A DNA stretch of 31,482 nt from positions 1-31,482 of IMG/VR virus record IMGVR_UViG_3300036466_000037; one strand, 5' to 3'. Shown here piece by piece: positions 1-9,523 of this stretch; position 1 is the first letter of the stretch, and every line of letters starts with the position of its first letter. Source of the stretch: a virus. The position numbers and the translations under genes are program-made. The notes under the pieces were generated by a model. It was given only the letters and a program-made list of their open reading frames with translations. It was not told where the DNA came from and did no database searches.

Positions 1-3000
1 TCCCCTTGTGCTTGTCTAATGTGGAGCTTATCTAACCTCTCCATAGCATTTACAATAATCTTAAAAGGGGTGGCTATAGGGTCGAAACCTTTATATACCC
101 AGTAGCTACCATCATCCATCTTAATGGAATACTTAGGTGCTCTAGGGCTATCATCCCCAGCTCCTCCTATCTTATAATTATCATAGGCTCCATCCCCTGT
201 GATTCTTCCTTGACTCATTAGGTTGAATACTTGACCAACCACTGCCATTGAGACAGTAGCTTCAGCTTTAGCCTTAAGCATTCTTGCAGTGCCATTCTTA
301 CCAGCTAAGTCAGCTACAAAGTTTGGGGCTAATAAGTTAAGAACAGGGGTTATGCGAATTGCTTCTTCAAACACTCGTATAGGTGTTCTAAAGAATAGTT
401 GTCCACATAGAAATCTCCAAGAAGGAACACCATTCGTAAAGCTTTCATAACTCTTAGCCATAAAAGAAGCAGTGCCCTCACCAGAGAACCTGCGCTTATA
501 GAGCATATCCTGAGCTGCATTCATTGCTTCTTTATCAGAACCATGCCTAAGAGAAGCTGTTCCATTACTAGCTACTTCTTTAGTTACATACTTAGTAAGA
601 GCCTCTCCTGTTAAACCTAAGTTTCTACCCTTGATGATAATGGGTTGTATTAAGGCTTCAGAAGCTTCTGGAGTGAAAGCATCCTTAAGAGCTTTTTCTA
701 CTTGTTCTTTAATGAAGGTATCAAAAGCTTTACCCTTAAGACCTTTCTCAAGACCATCTAAGGCTGCAAGTGCTCCTGCTTTACCTGCTACAAAGCCACG
801 ATAATTGACCTGTGTCAGTAGCTCATCTGTCATATTTAAGATTCTTGGGTATATGCGAATTACTCCAGCGAACCTACCAGTGATAGCCATCTCACCTTCT
901 AAGAGTCTCATGCCATCCCTTGTTAAGAGAGATTGCTCATACTTAGCTGAAGCCCACATTGCAGCCCAAGCACTTTCTTTAGAGAACTTTAGGGAAGAAA
1001 GCATTGCTGAGTAGGTTGCCATTATCTCAACTCTTGAGGCTTTCTGTAGAGGGTCTGCATGAATACCTTTGAGGAAAGGTAAGAACATAGTTTTTACTAA
1101 AGAAGGGATAATGTTAATTAGGACTGTGGTTGTTGTGAAAACCATAGAGATTGCCCACTCATTTAATTTTCTCCAGAACCCAGCACCTTCTTTAACCACA
1201 TCCCCAGCAAGTATCTGGGAGTGTGTGAACTTCTCTACTGCAATCTTTCCAGCACCTTCCATATCACCTGCAAGCATTGCCTTATCATATTTAGCTTCAT
1301 AAGAATCAAGGAGGTGTTGTGCATCCTTAGCTTTCATCTCATCTTCTATCATCTTAACTAGGGTTGCCTGAGCTTCTTCTTTAGTTAGTTTAGGCTCTGC
1401 TGCCATTAGGGACTCAACGGATTCTTTAACGGTAGATACCATCTTTAAATCATTAAGTGCAGAACCATAGTAAGAACCATAAGCATCACTAGCAAGATAT
1501 AAAGGTCGATATACTTCAAGGTGTCCATCTATCTGTTGTTGAATAGATATTTTCTCAAGAGGGTCTGAGGTTCTTTCTAGGGATAATTCAAGTTTCTTAA
1601 GGACTAGATTCTTTTCACCACTATACATACGAATTGCTAAGGAGATAATCCGCTGCTCTTCAAGGGTGTAACCCCCCTGTCCTGTTCTTAACTGCTCCAT
1701 TACTTTACCCAAGTCTTCTGGGATAAGCTTTGATAGCTGTGCTGTAATAGTCTTTGCAGCACCTTCTAATTCAAAGTTAGTCGGAGTAGTTGAACGAAGC
1801 CCTGTGTTCATCTCAGGGACTTCCAGCTTCACTGGTTCCCCTGTATGTGTTGGGACTATGTTATCTTCTGGTAATCTTCCAGCTTGCTTACGAGAGAGTG
1901 CTGCTTGTTGCTCTTCTATCGTAAGGTTAATATCCTCTTTAGGCAAAGGTTCCCCAAATGGGTCTGTATGCTCTGTAGTAGCCTCTGGTGAGGCTTTAGG
2001 TTCTTCCCCTACTACTTGTATAGGCTCATCTACTTTAGGAGATTGTGGAGCTTCTGTGGAAGAAGTTTCATTTAATATAGGAGAGTCTGTGGGCTTTACA
2101 GTTGTTTCCTTAGGGGTAACAAGAGGTTCTCCATGAGGAGTTACTACAGGCTCAACCTTAGGGTTTGGCACTGCTTCAGGTTTAGGTTTAATACCTAAGT
2201 CTCTAAAGAAACCATTGAATTTATTAACTACCCAATCTTTACCAGAACCCAGTATTACACTACCCTTACTAATACCAAAGTCTAGTCCAGTACCTAAGAC
2301 TACACCAGCAGTAGCAGCCAAAGCTGTCTCACCAGCAAAGTGTTCATAACTAAAGTCTCGTCTATCCCCTACAGAAACTTCAACATTCTGTGTAATAGAG
2401 TTTCTAGTAGCGCCCTGAACACCACCAACTACACCTCCAACAATACCTGTGCGACCTAAGGATTTCAATATGGAAATCTCTACTGCTTTCTTGGCTGCAA
2501 GACCTGCTGCTAACTTACCGAAACCTAAGGTCTCAGCACCTGCATAGGTTAAAGGGTCAGTTAGAACACCTTTAACAAATCTGCCTGTACCTGCCCACGA
2601 GTAGTTAGTATTGGGATAGGTTCTCATCATATAAAGAAAAGCTTCTTTATCTTGTTTAGTACCTATGGTGGCTAGTTCGGCTCCATACTGTGCCATAGCA
2701 GCTGTATTGGATTCAAACCAACCCATGTGATTCTTACCCCATTCAGCAAGCTCAGAATTATTACCTTCAAACTTCTTGCTTGACTGCATTGAGTAAAGTT
2801 GAGCACTGGCTCGTATCCAATCAGCATCATCATTAAGAGTCTTATGGTCAATATCTTTTCTTACTGTTGCCCAAGGTGTATAGGTAGGGTCTATAGGAGG
2901 AGCATCCACTCCCTTCTTAGCTTCTGCATAAGCGTTTTCTGCCTGAGCAGCTGGGGTAAGGGGAGTAACTGGAGAAGGAGGTGGAGCTGCCTGAGCAGTG

Positions 3001-3527
3001 TTAATACCTAGTATCTTTTCCACATAGTTATTAGTTTCAGGATTATTCCACTTAGCCTTGTCCCACCCAGAGTTATAAGCTCTTAAGGCATCTTGAGGAT
3101 TACCATACTTATTATTGTTCTCAACCATTAAGGCTCTATGAAGAAACAAAGAGTCTTTATCATTGGTTAAATCAAAGGTACGACCATATCTCTTCTCTAA
3201 TGCTGCAAGGGTAGTAGGCATTACCTGTGCAATACCTTTGGCTCCTCTTCCAGCATCTTTAGGATTACTGTTGAAACTACTCTCTTGCTGAATCTGAGCA
3301 GCTGAGGTTCCCTTAGGATAACCTAAGATAGAATCAGTTTCTGCAAGGTAAGCAAGAGCATCTGGTTTATTAACTCCTACTGGAGCCTTAGGTGTAACTG
3401 TTGGAGGAGCTGAAGGACTACTTTGATTAGGTAAGTCAGATAGTTGTTGGAGAGCTTTCGTTAAGTCAGCTCCTTGGATACCATCTGATAATTCATAGGA
3501 GCTACCCTTTATTTCATAAATAGCCAT
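1..3527 (-). CDS. Internal virion protein D (T7 gp16-like), N-terminal lytic transglycosylase; partial
   Basis: The reading frame opens at an ATG at 3527, with AAGGA a few bases upstream, and stays open to the left edge, so at least 1,175 residues are present and the C-terminus is missing. Spot translations at 3400-3527, 2040, 1440 and 60 are all in one frame. The N-terminal 130 or so residues hold a soluble lytic transglycosylase domain: QQESSF (catalytic Glu near residue 82) followed by AGRGAKGIAQVMPTTL. A proline-rich, acidic linker lies near residue 500. In T7, gp16 is ejected from the capsid core, cleaves peptidoglycan and helps form the DNA ejection conduit with gp14 and gp15. It directly follows the gp15-like gene, as in T7. 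The family assignment rests on the SLT domain, great length and position; the rest of the protein shows no motif I recognise. Confidence 0.85.
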   Translation of the reverse strand, partial: MAIYEIKGSSYELSDGIQGADLTKALQQLSDLPNQSSPSAPPTVTPKAPVGVNKPDALAYLAETDSILGYPKGTSAAQIQQESSFNSNPKDAGRGAKGIAQVMPTTLAALEKRYGRTFDLTNDKDSLFLHRALMVENNNKYGNPQDALRAYNSGWDKAKWNNPETNNYVEKILGINTAQAAPPPSPVTPLTPAAQAENAYAEAKKGVDAPPIDPTYTPWATVRKDIDHKTLNDDADWIRASAQLYSMQSSKKFEGNNSELAEWGKNHMGWFESNTAAMAQYGAELATIGTKQDKEAFLYMMRTYPNTNYSWAGTGRFVKGVLTDPLTYAGAETLGFGKLAAGLAAKKAVEISILKSLGRTGIVGGVVGGVQGATRNSITQNVEVSVGDRRDFSYEHFAGETALAATAGVVLGTGLDFGISKGSVILGSGKDWVVNKFNGFFRDLGIKPKPEAVPNPKVEPVVTPHGEPLVTPKETTVKPTDSPILNETSSTEAPQSPKVDEPIQVVGEEPKASPEATTEHTDPFGEPLPKEDINLTIEEQQAALSRKQAGRLPEDNIVPTHTGEPVKLEVPEMNTGLRSTTPTNFELEGAAKTITAQLSKLIPEDLGKVMEQLRTGQGGYTLEEQRIISLAIRMYSGEKNLVLKKLELSLERTSDPLEKISIQQQIDGHLEVYRPLYLASDAYGSYYGSALNDLKMVSTVKESVESLMAAEPKLTKEEAQATLVKMIEDEMKAKDAQHLLDSYEAKYDKAMLAGDMEGAGKIAVEKFTHSQILAGDVVKEGAGFWRKLNEWAISMVFTTTTVLINIIPSLVKTMFLPFLKGIHADPLQKASRVEIMATYSAMLSSLKFSKESAWAAMWASAKYEQSLLTRDGMRLLEGEMAITGRFAGVIRIYPRILNMTDELLTQVNYRGFVAGKAGALAALDGLEKGLKGKAFDTFIKEQVEKALKDAFTPEASEALIQPIIIKGRNLGLTGEALTKYVTKEVASNGTASLRHGSDKEAMNAAQDMLYKRRFSGEGTASFMAKSYESFTNGVPSWRFLCGQLFFRTPIRVFEEAIRITPVLNLLAPNFVADLAGKNGTARMLKAKAEATVSMAVVGQVFNLMSQGRITGDGAYDNYKIGGAGDDSPRAPKYSIKMDDGSYWVYKGFDPIATPFKIIVNAMERLDKLHIRQAQG

Positions 3528-3538
3528 TCATGTTCCTT

Positions 3539-5233
3539 TTATTTATATTTATACACAGCCTCTCCATTTATAAGAAGAGGTGTTCCATCAATATTAAGTA
3601 CCTGTGTTTTACCTGTTGAAGCTTTAGGAGACTTAGATACTGCTGGCTTAGCTGTAGCTGCTGGTTTAGGGGTTACTACTGCTGGAGCTGGTTTAGCTGG
3701 GACTGCTGGGGATGTATGCTCATATATATAATGTTGCATATTCTCAATCTTAGCTTTCTCAGTTAAATCTAACTCAGCCTTAGCTACCTGTTTCTCAACC
3801 ATTTCCATTTTAGCTTTACCTATTGGGAAAGACCCATGCTCAGCATAGAAAGCTTGGAAGTCAGCATTAAGCCCTGCTCTAAAGGAGGTTGTTACTTCTG
3901 TTCTTAAGCTTCTACCTGCAAGTAACCTTGTGATTTCTGCTGTAGGAGACTGTTCGAGAGGAGCTAACCTAGGATTAATACGAGCATTAAGAACATCTGT
4001 AACCACAGGGTCTCTTAAGGCTTGGTAACCTTCCATAAGCTTAGGAACTTCTGCGAGTAGAGCTACCTTATCATTAGGGTTAATCTTCATGTTATTGAGG
4101 ATTTCCTTATTTAAGTTCTCCTGTCCTGAAGAATAGTTAAAGGTGGCATCTGTCATCATTCTATTAACTAGCAGGGCTTTATTAGAGGCAGACTCCGCAG
4201 CAGATACTGGAGGTGTCTCCCTCATCTTTACTGCAAAATCAAATAGCTCTGGATTACCTGCATAAGCATTCGGATTAAAAGAGTTACCTTTGGTTACAGA
4301 ATCTAATATTTCATTCTTTCCTTTCTTGACATACTCTTTTTCAGCAGCTGTGTTTACAGACTGTTGGTGGTTAAACTCAGCATAACGAGCCTGTGTAATC
4401 TGCTGTTTAACACCTTGAATATCTTTGATTGCTTCTGCATTAAGAAACCTGTTAGGAATCCTATCCATCATCTCAGGGTCAAAGGTTGCAAAGGCAGTCT
4501 TAGTGACTGTATCGACAACAATCTTATTCCTCTCTAAGTTATTTAAAGAAGAACTTGAACCCCAAGCAGCATCAAGACCTACCGCTAATCCTTCTTTATT
4601 ACCTAAGAAGAGCTGCTCAATCTTTTTAGAGAAATCATCAGCTTGAACCTTCTGGTGGAATTGAGCCGTAGCTTGTGCATACTGACCTTGATATTGATTC
4701 ATACCATTGTCAAAGGCTGTGATATATCCAGAAGAGAAAAAGTCATTCTCTTTACCTGCATACTGACTCATGTGCTCTTGTCTTTGCTGGTCAATGTATG
4801 CAGTACGAGCGACTGTATCAAGCTTTAATGAGTCATCACTGAGGATATGCTCATTGATAGCAGCAGCATGTTTCTGTGCCTCATCCCCACCCATAATCTC
4901 TGCAACTCTAGCTGCAATTACTGGGACTGTTTCAGGAAATCTAGCTCTTACCTGTGCTTGCGTTACTGCCCCACCTTCAGGCATATCCTGTTTAAAGAGG
5001 TCTGCATAGTAAGGAAGTTTTCTTTGCTGTGATTCAGTCTTTAACTTATCTTGTTCTTCATTCCACTTCTGTAGCTGTAATGTACCGCTTCCTAACACCT
5101 CAGCTAATCTATAAGCATTATTACCACTTTGGATAACCTCCGCAGATTGTGGTTGAACCATCTGGAAGTTTGGCGATACTGTAGTAGCTAATGCTTCAGG
5201 GCGTGGGTCATACCCAACCTGTTCTCTTGCCAT
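3539..5233 (-). CDS. Internal virion protein C (T7 gp15-like)
   Basis: This 564-residue protein lies between the gp14-like and gp16-like genes, the T7 position of gp15, a core protein ejected into the cell to build the periplasmic DNA channel. It is shorter than T7 gp15 (about 747 residues). It is mostly polar and predicted helical, with many Gln/Lys/Glu-rich segments, no signal peptide and no catalytic motif. The C-terminal 60 residues are rich in Ala, Pro and Lys (repeated PKPA/AKPA units), a flexible tail. The start ATG follows AAGGAATAACT. The stop lies 12 bases from the start of the next gene, whose ribosome-binding site is in that gap. The assignment is by order and size more than by sequence motif. 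Confidence 0.75.
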   Translation of the reverse strand: MAREQVGYDPRPEALATTVSPNFQMVQPQSAEVIQSGNNAYRLAEVLGSGTLQLQKWNEEQDKLKTESQQRKLPYYADLFKQDMPEGGAVTQAQVRARFPETVPVIAARVAEIMGGDEAQKHAAAINEHILSDDSLKLDTVARTAYIDQQRQEHMSQYAGKENDFFSSGYITAFDNGMNQYQGQYAQATAQFHQKVQADDFSKKIEQLFLGNKEGLAVGLDAAWGSSSSLNNLERNKIVVDTVTKTAFATFDPEMMDRIPNRFLNAEAIKDIQGVKQQITQARYAEFNHQQSVNTAAEKEYVKKGKNEILDSVTKGNSFNPNAYAGNPELFDFAVKMRETPPVSAAESASNKALLVNRMMTDATFNYSSGQENLNKEILNNMKINPNDKVALLAEVPKLMEGYQALRDPVVTDVLNARINPRLAPLEQSPTAEITRLLAGRSLRTEVTTSFRAGLNADFQAFYAEHGSFPIGKAKMEMVEKQVAKAELDLTEKAKIENMQHYIYEHTSPAVPAKPAPAVVTPKPAATAKPAVSKSPKASTGKTQVLNIDGTPLLINGEAVYKYK

Positions 5234-5256
5234 AGTTATTCCTTAATTGTAAGTGC

Positions 5257-5775
5257 TTATAAATCCCACATGGCACCACCAGACTTAGTGTTATAAGCAT
5301 CTGCTGCTGTACCAATCTTTAAAGCAGCTCCTAAATAGTCTGGCATTGTTGGAGCCTTAAGACTGTTAATACTGCTCTTCATACTGTTATAACTATTAAC
5401 CCTATCCCAATCGTTAGCCATATAGCTACTCTTTAGGTTCTCTGCTACTGCTGTGTCATATCGACCCTGTGAAGAGCCTATGGATGACAATAGAGAATCT
5501 ACAGACAACCCTGAGATACCAGCAGAACCAGCAGCTACTTGAGCTGTGGCAGAAGCTTTCTGTGCATCTATACTATTCTGGAATACCTTCTGAGTACCAG
5601 CATCTCTCTCTTGTACTTGCTTCTGGTTTATCTGAGCATTCCGTTGGTTATCTGCTGTAATAGCATTAACCCTTGCTTGCTCATTTGCTTGGCTTTGAGC
5701 ATCAGCAGCCTGTGACTGCTGGACTACTCCAAAGACACTACTAGCAATAGCAAGCCCTGTCATTACATCACACAT
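5257..5775 (-). CDS. Internal virion protein B (T7 gp14-like)
   Basis: This 172-residue protein begins MCDVMTGLAIASSVFGVV, a hydrophobic N-terminal helix, followed by a long Gln/Ala/Asn-rich coiled-coil-like stretch. That is the usual form of gp14-type ejection proteins, which insert in the outer membrane at infection. The start overlaps the stop of the upstream gp13-like gene by 8 bases and has an AAGGTG ribosome-binding site, so the two are translationally coupled. A glycine/serine-rich segment (GSAGISGLSVDSLLSSIGSS) occupies the middle. It is followed by the gp15-like gene 23 bases downstream. Position and composition support the call; there is no enzymatic motif. Confidence 0.78.
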   Translation of the reverse strand: MCDVMTGLAIASSVFGVVQQSQAADAQSQANEQARVNAITADNQRNAQINQKQVQERDAGTQKVFQNSIDAQKASATAQVAAGSAGISGLSVDSLLSSIGSSQGRYDTAVAENLKSSYMANDWDRVNSYNSMKSSINSLKAPTMPDYLGAALKIGTAADAYNTKSGGAMWDL

Positions 5776-6250
5776 GATTGTTCACCTTATAAAATTCATA
5801 GAATAGTTCTCCATCCATACCTTTTGGTTTAGCTGGTAGAAAGCTAAAGCCAAGCCACCTTAACCATTGGATGTGAATGGTATTCTTTGACCATGCAGAG
5901 TTAGCAAGGAGTGTGTAGCCCTGAAACATCTGTTCCAGATAATCTTTAGATTCTTTAAGGAAAGACTTGCGTATTTTCTTTAAGTCATCTGAAGCTAGCA
6001 TCCAAGGTATTCCCACAAGTTCATCCTTGCGAGAGACCCCAAATATAGCGACTACTCTACCTTCCCACTCAACACTCCAGCAGATATCACTGTAGTTAAT
6101 ACCCATCTTTAGAGCAGCTAAAGGAAGTTTTCTGGATGAATGCCATATCTCCTCCTTATCTTCTGCTCTCATGGTAGAGGCTAACTCAATGCAATCTGCT
6201 GGTACTGTAGTCCGAACAAAGGGTTTAGACTTGTTTACTTCTCTTGACAT
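5768..6250 (-). CDS. Internal virion protein A (T7 gp13-like, acetyltransferase-like fold)
   Basis: The frame opens at 6271, but the internal ATG at 6250 (MSREVNKSKPF) is preceded by GGGAGG at good spacing, so I take 160 residues. The start lies inside the end of the tail tubular B gene, giving a 26-base overlap. The sequence (RTTVPADCIELASTMRAEDK, then a WSVEWEGRVVAIFGVS strand region and a hydrophobic C-terminal half) resembles the GNAT-like gp13 proteins of T7-type phages, needed in T7 for a functional virion though not abundant in it. No convincing acetyl-CoA loop is visible, so enzymatic activity is not implied. The position between gp12 and gp14 is diagnostic. Confidence 0.75.
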   Translation of the reverse strand: MSREVNKSKPFVRTTVPADCIELASTMRAEDKEEIWHSSRKLPLAALKMGINYSDICWSVEWEGRVVAIFGVSRKDELVGIPWMLASDDLKKIRKSFLKESKDYLEQMFQGYTLLANSAWSKNTIHIQWLRWLGFSFLPAKPKGMDGELFYEFYKVNNHV

Positions 6251-8873
6251 ACATACCCTCCCAATCTGCACTTAAGAGTGCACAAGGTAGTGGTGTATCG
6301 TTCTTTACTGAGATTTTAACGGTGGTATTTCTACTTATCACTGGCACTGTAAACTTGCCTAAGCTTGAGGTAGTAAGTCCTATGCTTCCTGAGGTTTGTC
6401 CTAAGACTTTACCTGAGTATGTATAGGTGTTTACATCTCTACCTATGGGCTGTACTGAAACTGTAAAGAAGCTTGTATCTGAGAAGACAAAGGATATCTT
6501 ACGAACCTGTAGTCTTCCCTCTGAGTCACTCTTCTGTGAAGCTACAGAGGTAGCTGCCATTTTCATTACAATAGGAGATAGCTGATAGTTAAAGGTATAG
6601 GCTTGACCTAAGGTAGCTGTGGCTCCTGTGAAGTTACCTAGTACCTTAGCGGTAGTCCCATCCCATAGAACATCCACAATAGTTGAAGGTGTAAGACCTG
6701 CTCCTGTCTTAATGACTAACTTGTTTACACCATACTGAGGAGCATACCCTAAGGTAGTCTGATTAATAATTGTGTAGCCATTAGAGTAAGTTAAAGCTGA
6801 AGAAGGTAACTGTACCTTGCGGTCTAAGTGGATATGGAAAGGCTCATCACTATCTAGTGCTCCTAAAGCCATATTCATAGTTTCTAAGTAAACACCATCT
6901 GGTCTCTTTACCACTAGCAATAAGTTAGAGAGTAAGAAGTCAGCATTAAGAATTGAAGCATTAGAATCTAAAGTAAACTTAGACCATGAGCTTTGTAACT
7001 TCTCTGTGTTTGACCAGAAGAACTTATAGACATATATAGCATTAGGCTCTTTATTAGTCAGGGCAATCAGCATATCCTCATTAGGAGCTGCGGTAATCTT
7101 ATAGACACCTGAAGGAATGTACTTAGGTAGGTGTGAAGTAATATCTAAAGAGTCATAGTTAAAGTTATTTGAATCAGGGTAATACTCTCTAAATTGAGAC
7201 CACTCATCTTTATCAGCAACGAAATAAATATTTTTACCTACTCCTACAGGTCGAGCTACAGTATTACAAGGGAACTCTGTAACTACTTTAACTGTAATAG
7301 TTTTAGGAGTTAAGATACCTGTATCCTCAATGAGGAACTGTGTTTGCTCAGAAAAGATTAAGAGCTGTTTATTGAAGTTCACAGCATGTTTTAGATTAGC
7401 TACCTTAGTATGAGCTGTGGTGACATCAATACGCTCTGAGTCCAATAAGCTAATAATAGTAATTGGATAGTAGTTAAAGAACTCTCCATCTTGGCTCATT
7501 GAAATAGACTCATCACATAGAAAACCTAAGCGGTTCCTATAGAAGAATATGTCTGAAATCTTCTTACCAACAAAGGAAGGGTCTCTAGCAGACTTACGGT
7601 CACCTACAGTTCTACCTGTCCATGAAGGAGAGTAGAAGTTAAATGTTCCATCTGAAGTTCTAACCAGTGTCCAAGGCATAGAGTTATCATAGACACCTGT
7701 AGATATGTCAGGAGCTACGGATTCTTTCCATACATTAGTAGTGGTTGAATACTCTGCATAGTAGTTATCTGAAGCATTATCAGGACTACCAGCTACTTGA
7801 ACTTTAAAGCCATCAAAGCCCTTACCTGAGGGTAAGTCTGAGAAGTATTGGGTAGTACCCTTGATAGACACCATAGAGTTATTGTTGAAACCATCTTCTA
7901 CCTTAATGGTAAAGTCTGTGTTCCCATGAAATCTAATAGCAGAACCGTTCCTTTGAAGGATAATGGAACTTGAAGAGTTTAAAGAAGTTACGGAAGGTTG
8001 AGCTGTCCGTTCTGTGAATAAGGCTCTCCAGCGTGTGCCTGAGATATTCACAAAGGTTGCTGGTACTTTATCTAAGTACAGAGATGTGTTAGCTAAAGAT
8101 GCACCTGAGGGTAAGTCAAACTCTACACCATAGTAGTAGGTAAACATCTGTAGTGACTGTGTGTAGCCATAACCACCAAAAGCAGACCCAGAGTTATTAG
8201 AGCTTGTAACATATTTTTGTTTATTATAACTAAGCCAGACAAGCCCACTAACAGTCTGTCCTACATAGGTCTTGCCAAAGGAAGTCTCTAGCTGTGTAGC
8301 AATGTAGTCTGTAGATATCTGTGTAGAATGACTAGACACACTACCATCAGGAGTAGTAAATGAAGCTACAGAAACATCATTAAGATATATCACATAGGCT
8401 TTACCGTAGTTACCAGACTTAACATTCACTAATGCTTCATAAGGTCTCGCTGGAGTATGTAGGGTATTCTCTAATACGGTTACAGTCTTATTCACAATGA
8501 AGGTATAGTCAGCTACTGTAACAGCAGCGAAGTCTTTAGAAGGAGCTGTGGAAGCTAAGTAACTCTTACCTTCTGGGAAGTTTACTGTCTTCTCGTTACC
8601 TGCTATATCAAAGACTTTAAGGTCACCACCAGCTACTACTACGACATATTGCTCAGAGAGGTCTCTGTTAATAGTGTGTAGGAAAGCATTGTCAGGTGTT
8701 GTGGTTAATATTTTCTTTACATGTTTGGTAGGCGGTCTCTTCTTCAACCCCTGAGCTACAGTGGACAAGCCGTTCTCTTGGAGTTCACCTTGTGAATTCA
8801 AGCGGAGTGTTGGGGGTTGCTGTGAGACACCTTGTGCAAAGTTAGGGAGTGTTTGGGAGATTAAGGCTTCCAT
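6225..8873 (-). CDS. Tail tubular protein B (T7 gp12-like tail nozzle)
   Basis: This 882-residue protein starts MEALISQTLPNFAQGVSQQP, the N-terminus typical of gp12-type nozzle proteins (LPNFxxGVSQQP, then GLKKRPPTKHV). It forms the distal tail tube through which DNA exits. The length is close to T7 gp12 (794), with extra material in the middle. The protein is rich in beta-strand-type Ser/Thr/Val segments, with no transmembrane segment or signal peptide. It follows the gp11-like gene with only 3 bases between stop and start, and AGGTAAACA precedes the ATG. The FFYRNRLGFLCDESISMSQ segment near residue 440 is a well-conserved part of this family. Confidence is high. Confidence 0.93.
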   Translation of the reverse strand: MEALISQTLPNFAQGVSQQPPTLRLNSQGELQENGLSTVAQGLKKRPPTKHVKKILTTTPDNAFLHTINRDLSEQYVVVVAGGDLKVFDIAGNEKTVNFPEGKSYLASTAPSKDFAAVTVADYTFIVNKTVTVLENTLHTPARPYEALVNVKSGNYGKAYVIYLNDVSVASFTTPDGSVSSHSTQISTDYIATQLETSFGKTYVGQTVSGLVWLSYNKQKYVTSSNNSGSAFGGYGYTQSLQMFTYYYGVEFDLPSGASLANTSLYLDKVPATFVNISGTRWRALFTERTAQPSVTSLNSSSSIILQRNGSAIRFHGNTDFTIKVEDGFNNNSMVSIKGTTQYFSDLPSGKGFDGFKVQVAGSPDNASDNYYAEYSTTTNVWKESVAPDISTGVYDNSMPWTLVRTSDGTFNFYSPSWTGRTVGDRKSARDPSFVGKKISDIFFYRNRLGFLCDESISMSQDGEFFNYYPITIISLLDSERIDVTTAHTKVANLKHAVNFNKQLLIFSEQTQFLIEDTGILTPKTITVKVVTEFPCNTVARPVGVGKNIYFVADKDEWSQFREYYPDSNNFNYDSLDITSHLPKYIPSGVYKITAAPNEDMLIALTNKEPNAIYVYKFFWSNTEKLQSSWSKFTLDSNASILNADFLLSNLLLVVKRPDGVYLETMNMALGALDSDEPFHIHLDRKVQLPSSALTYSNGYTIINQTTLGYAPQYGVNKLVIKTGAGLTPSTIVDVLWDGTTAKVLGNFTGATATLGQAYTFNYQLSPIVMKMAATSVASQKSDSEGRLQVRKISFVFSDTSFFTVSVQPIGRDVNTYTYSGKVLGQTSGSIGLTTSSLGKFTVPVISRNTTVKISVKNDTPLPCALLSADWEGMYVKRSKQV

Positions 8874-8876
8874 TGT

Positions 8877-9452
8877 TTACCTATTAAGAATTCGCATGAC
8901 AGCATAGTTTCCTGTCAGCATATTGTGGTCAGCAGTCTTAGATTCAAACCTGCGAAGGGCTACGAGTGCTCTCATCTCATCTTTTTCTGTGAAGGCTCCA
9001 AGGAGCTGAGAACCAACGACTCGCTGCTGGAAGACTCTTGAGGCTCTAATCGTAATGTAGTGTCTGGCTGCCTGAGGGATTTCCTCAAAAGGCATAAGGA
9101 GAACCAAGTTACATCTAAGTGTTTTGGCAAACTCATAGGTATGATTTATCCTGTCATATAAACGGTTGCCTCGCATAGAAACATCAATGCTAGTATCTTC
9201 TGCATCCACCTCAATACAATTTTCGGGGATAAAGATTTCCTTAGAAGGATAGGCTGGAGTTAAATCAAACTGTATTTCTGTATTGAAGTGCCAGCCATTC
9301 TCTTGTACTTCCATGCTAATCTCAGCGAGAATCTGCTTGGCAATAACAGCATCAGCAAACCCTGAGACAGCAGCTATTGAGTTGATAGGAGATTCACCAA
9401 TCGTACTCAACATAATATTTACAGCATCAAGCTCAGTAGTTTTTGTGAGCAT
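8877..9452 (-). CDS. Tail tubular protein A (T7 gp11-like gatekeeper)
   Basis: This 191-residue protein matches gp11-type head-to-tail joining proteins in length (T7 gp11 is 196). The N-terminus TELDAVNIMLSTIGESPINS and the region around QENGWHFNTEIQFDLTP are characteristic of this family. It forms the ring between portal and nozzle. It is the first gene after the strong terminator that closes the capsid gene, and has its own GAGGTG ribosome-binding site before the ATG at 9452. The next gene (gp12-like) follows after 3 bases, so the two tail tube proteins are co-translated. Confidence 0.92.
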   Translation of the reverse strand: MLTKTTELDAVNIMLSTIGESPINSIAAVSGFADAVIAKQILAEISMEVQENGWHFNTEIQFDLTPAYPSKEIFIPENCIEVDAEDTSIDVSMRGNRLYDRINHTYEFAKTLRCNLVLLMPFEEIPQAARHYITIRASRVFQQRVVGSQLLGAFTEKDEMRALVALRRFESKTADHNMLTGNYAVMRILNR

Positions 9453-9470
9453 ATATACACCTCAATTATT

Positions 9471-9504
9471 AAAAAAAAGGGAGACCCTAATTAAAGAGTC
9501 CCCC
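9471..9504 (-). terminator. Rho-independent terminator after the capsid gene (T7 T-phi equivalent)
   Basis: On the minus strand a 10-bp stem, GGGGGACTCT paired with AGGGTCTCCC, has a 6-base loop and is followed directly by eight T residues. It begins 20 bases after the capsid stop codon. T7 has its single major late terminator, T-phi, at the same place, just after gene 10, where it makes capsid transcripts exceed those for tail proteins. Confidence 0.92.
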
Positions 9505-9523
9505 TAGGTATTACTATTTATTA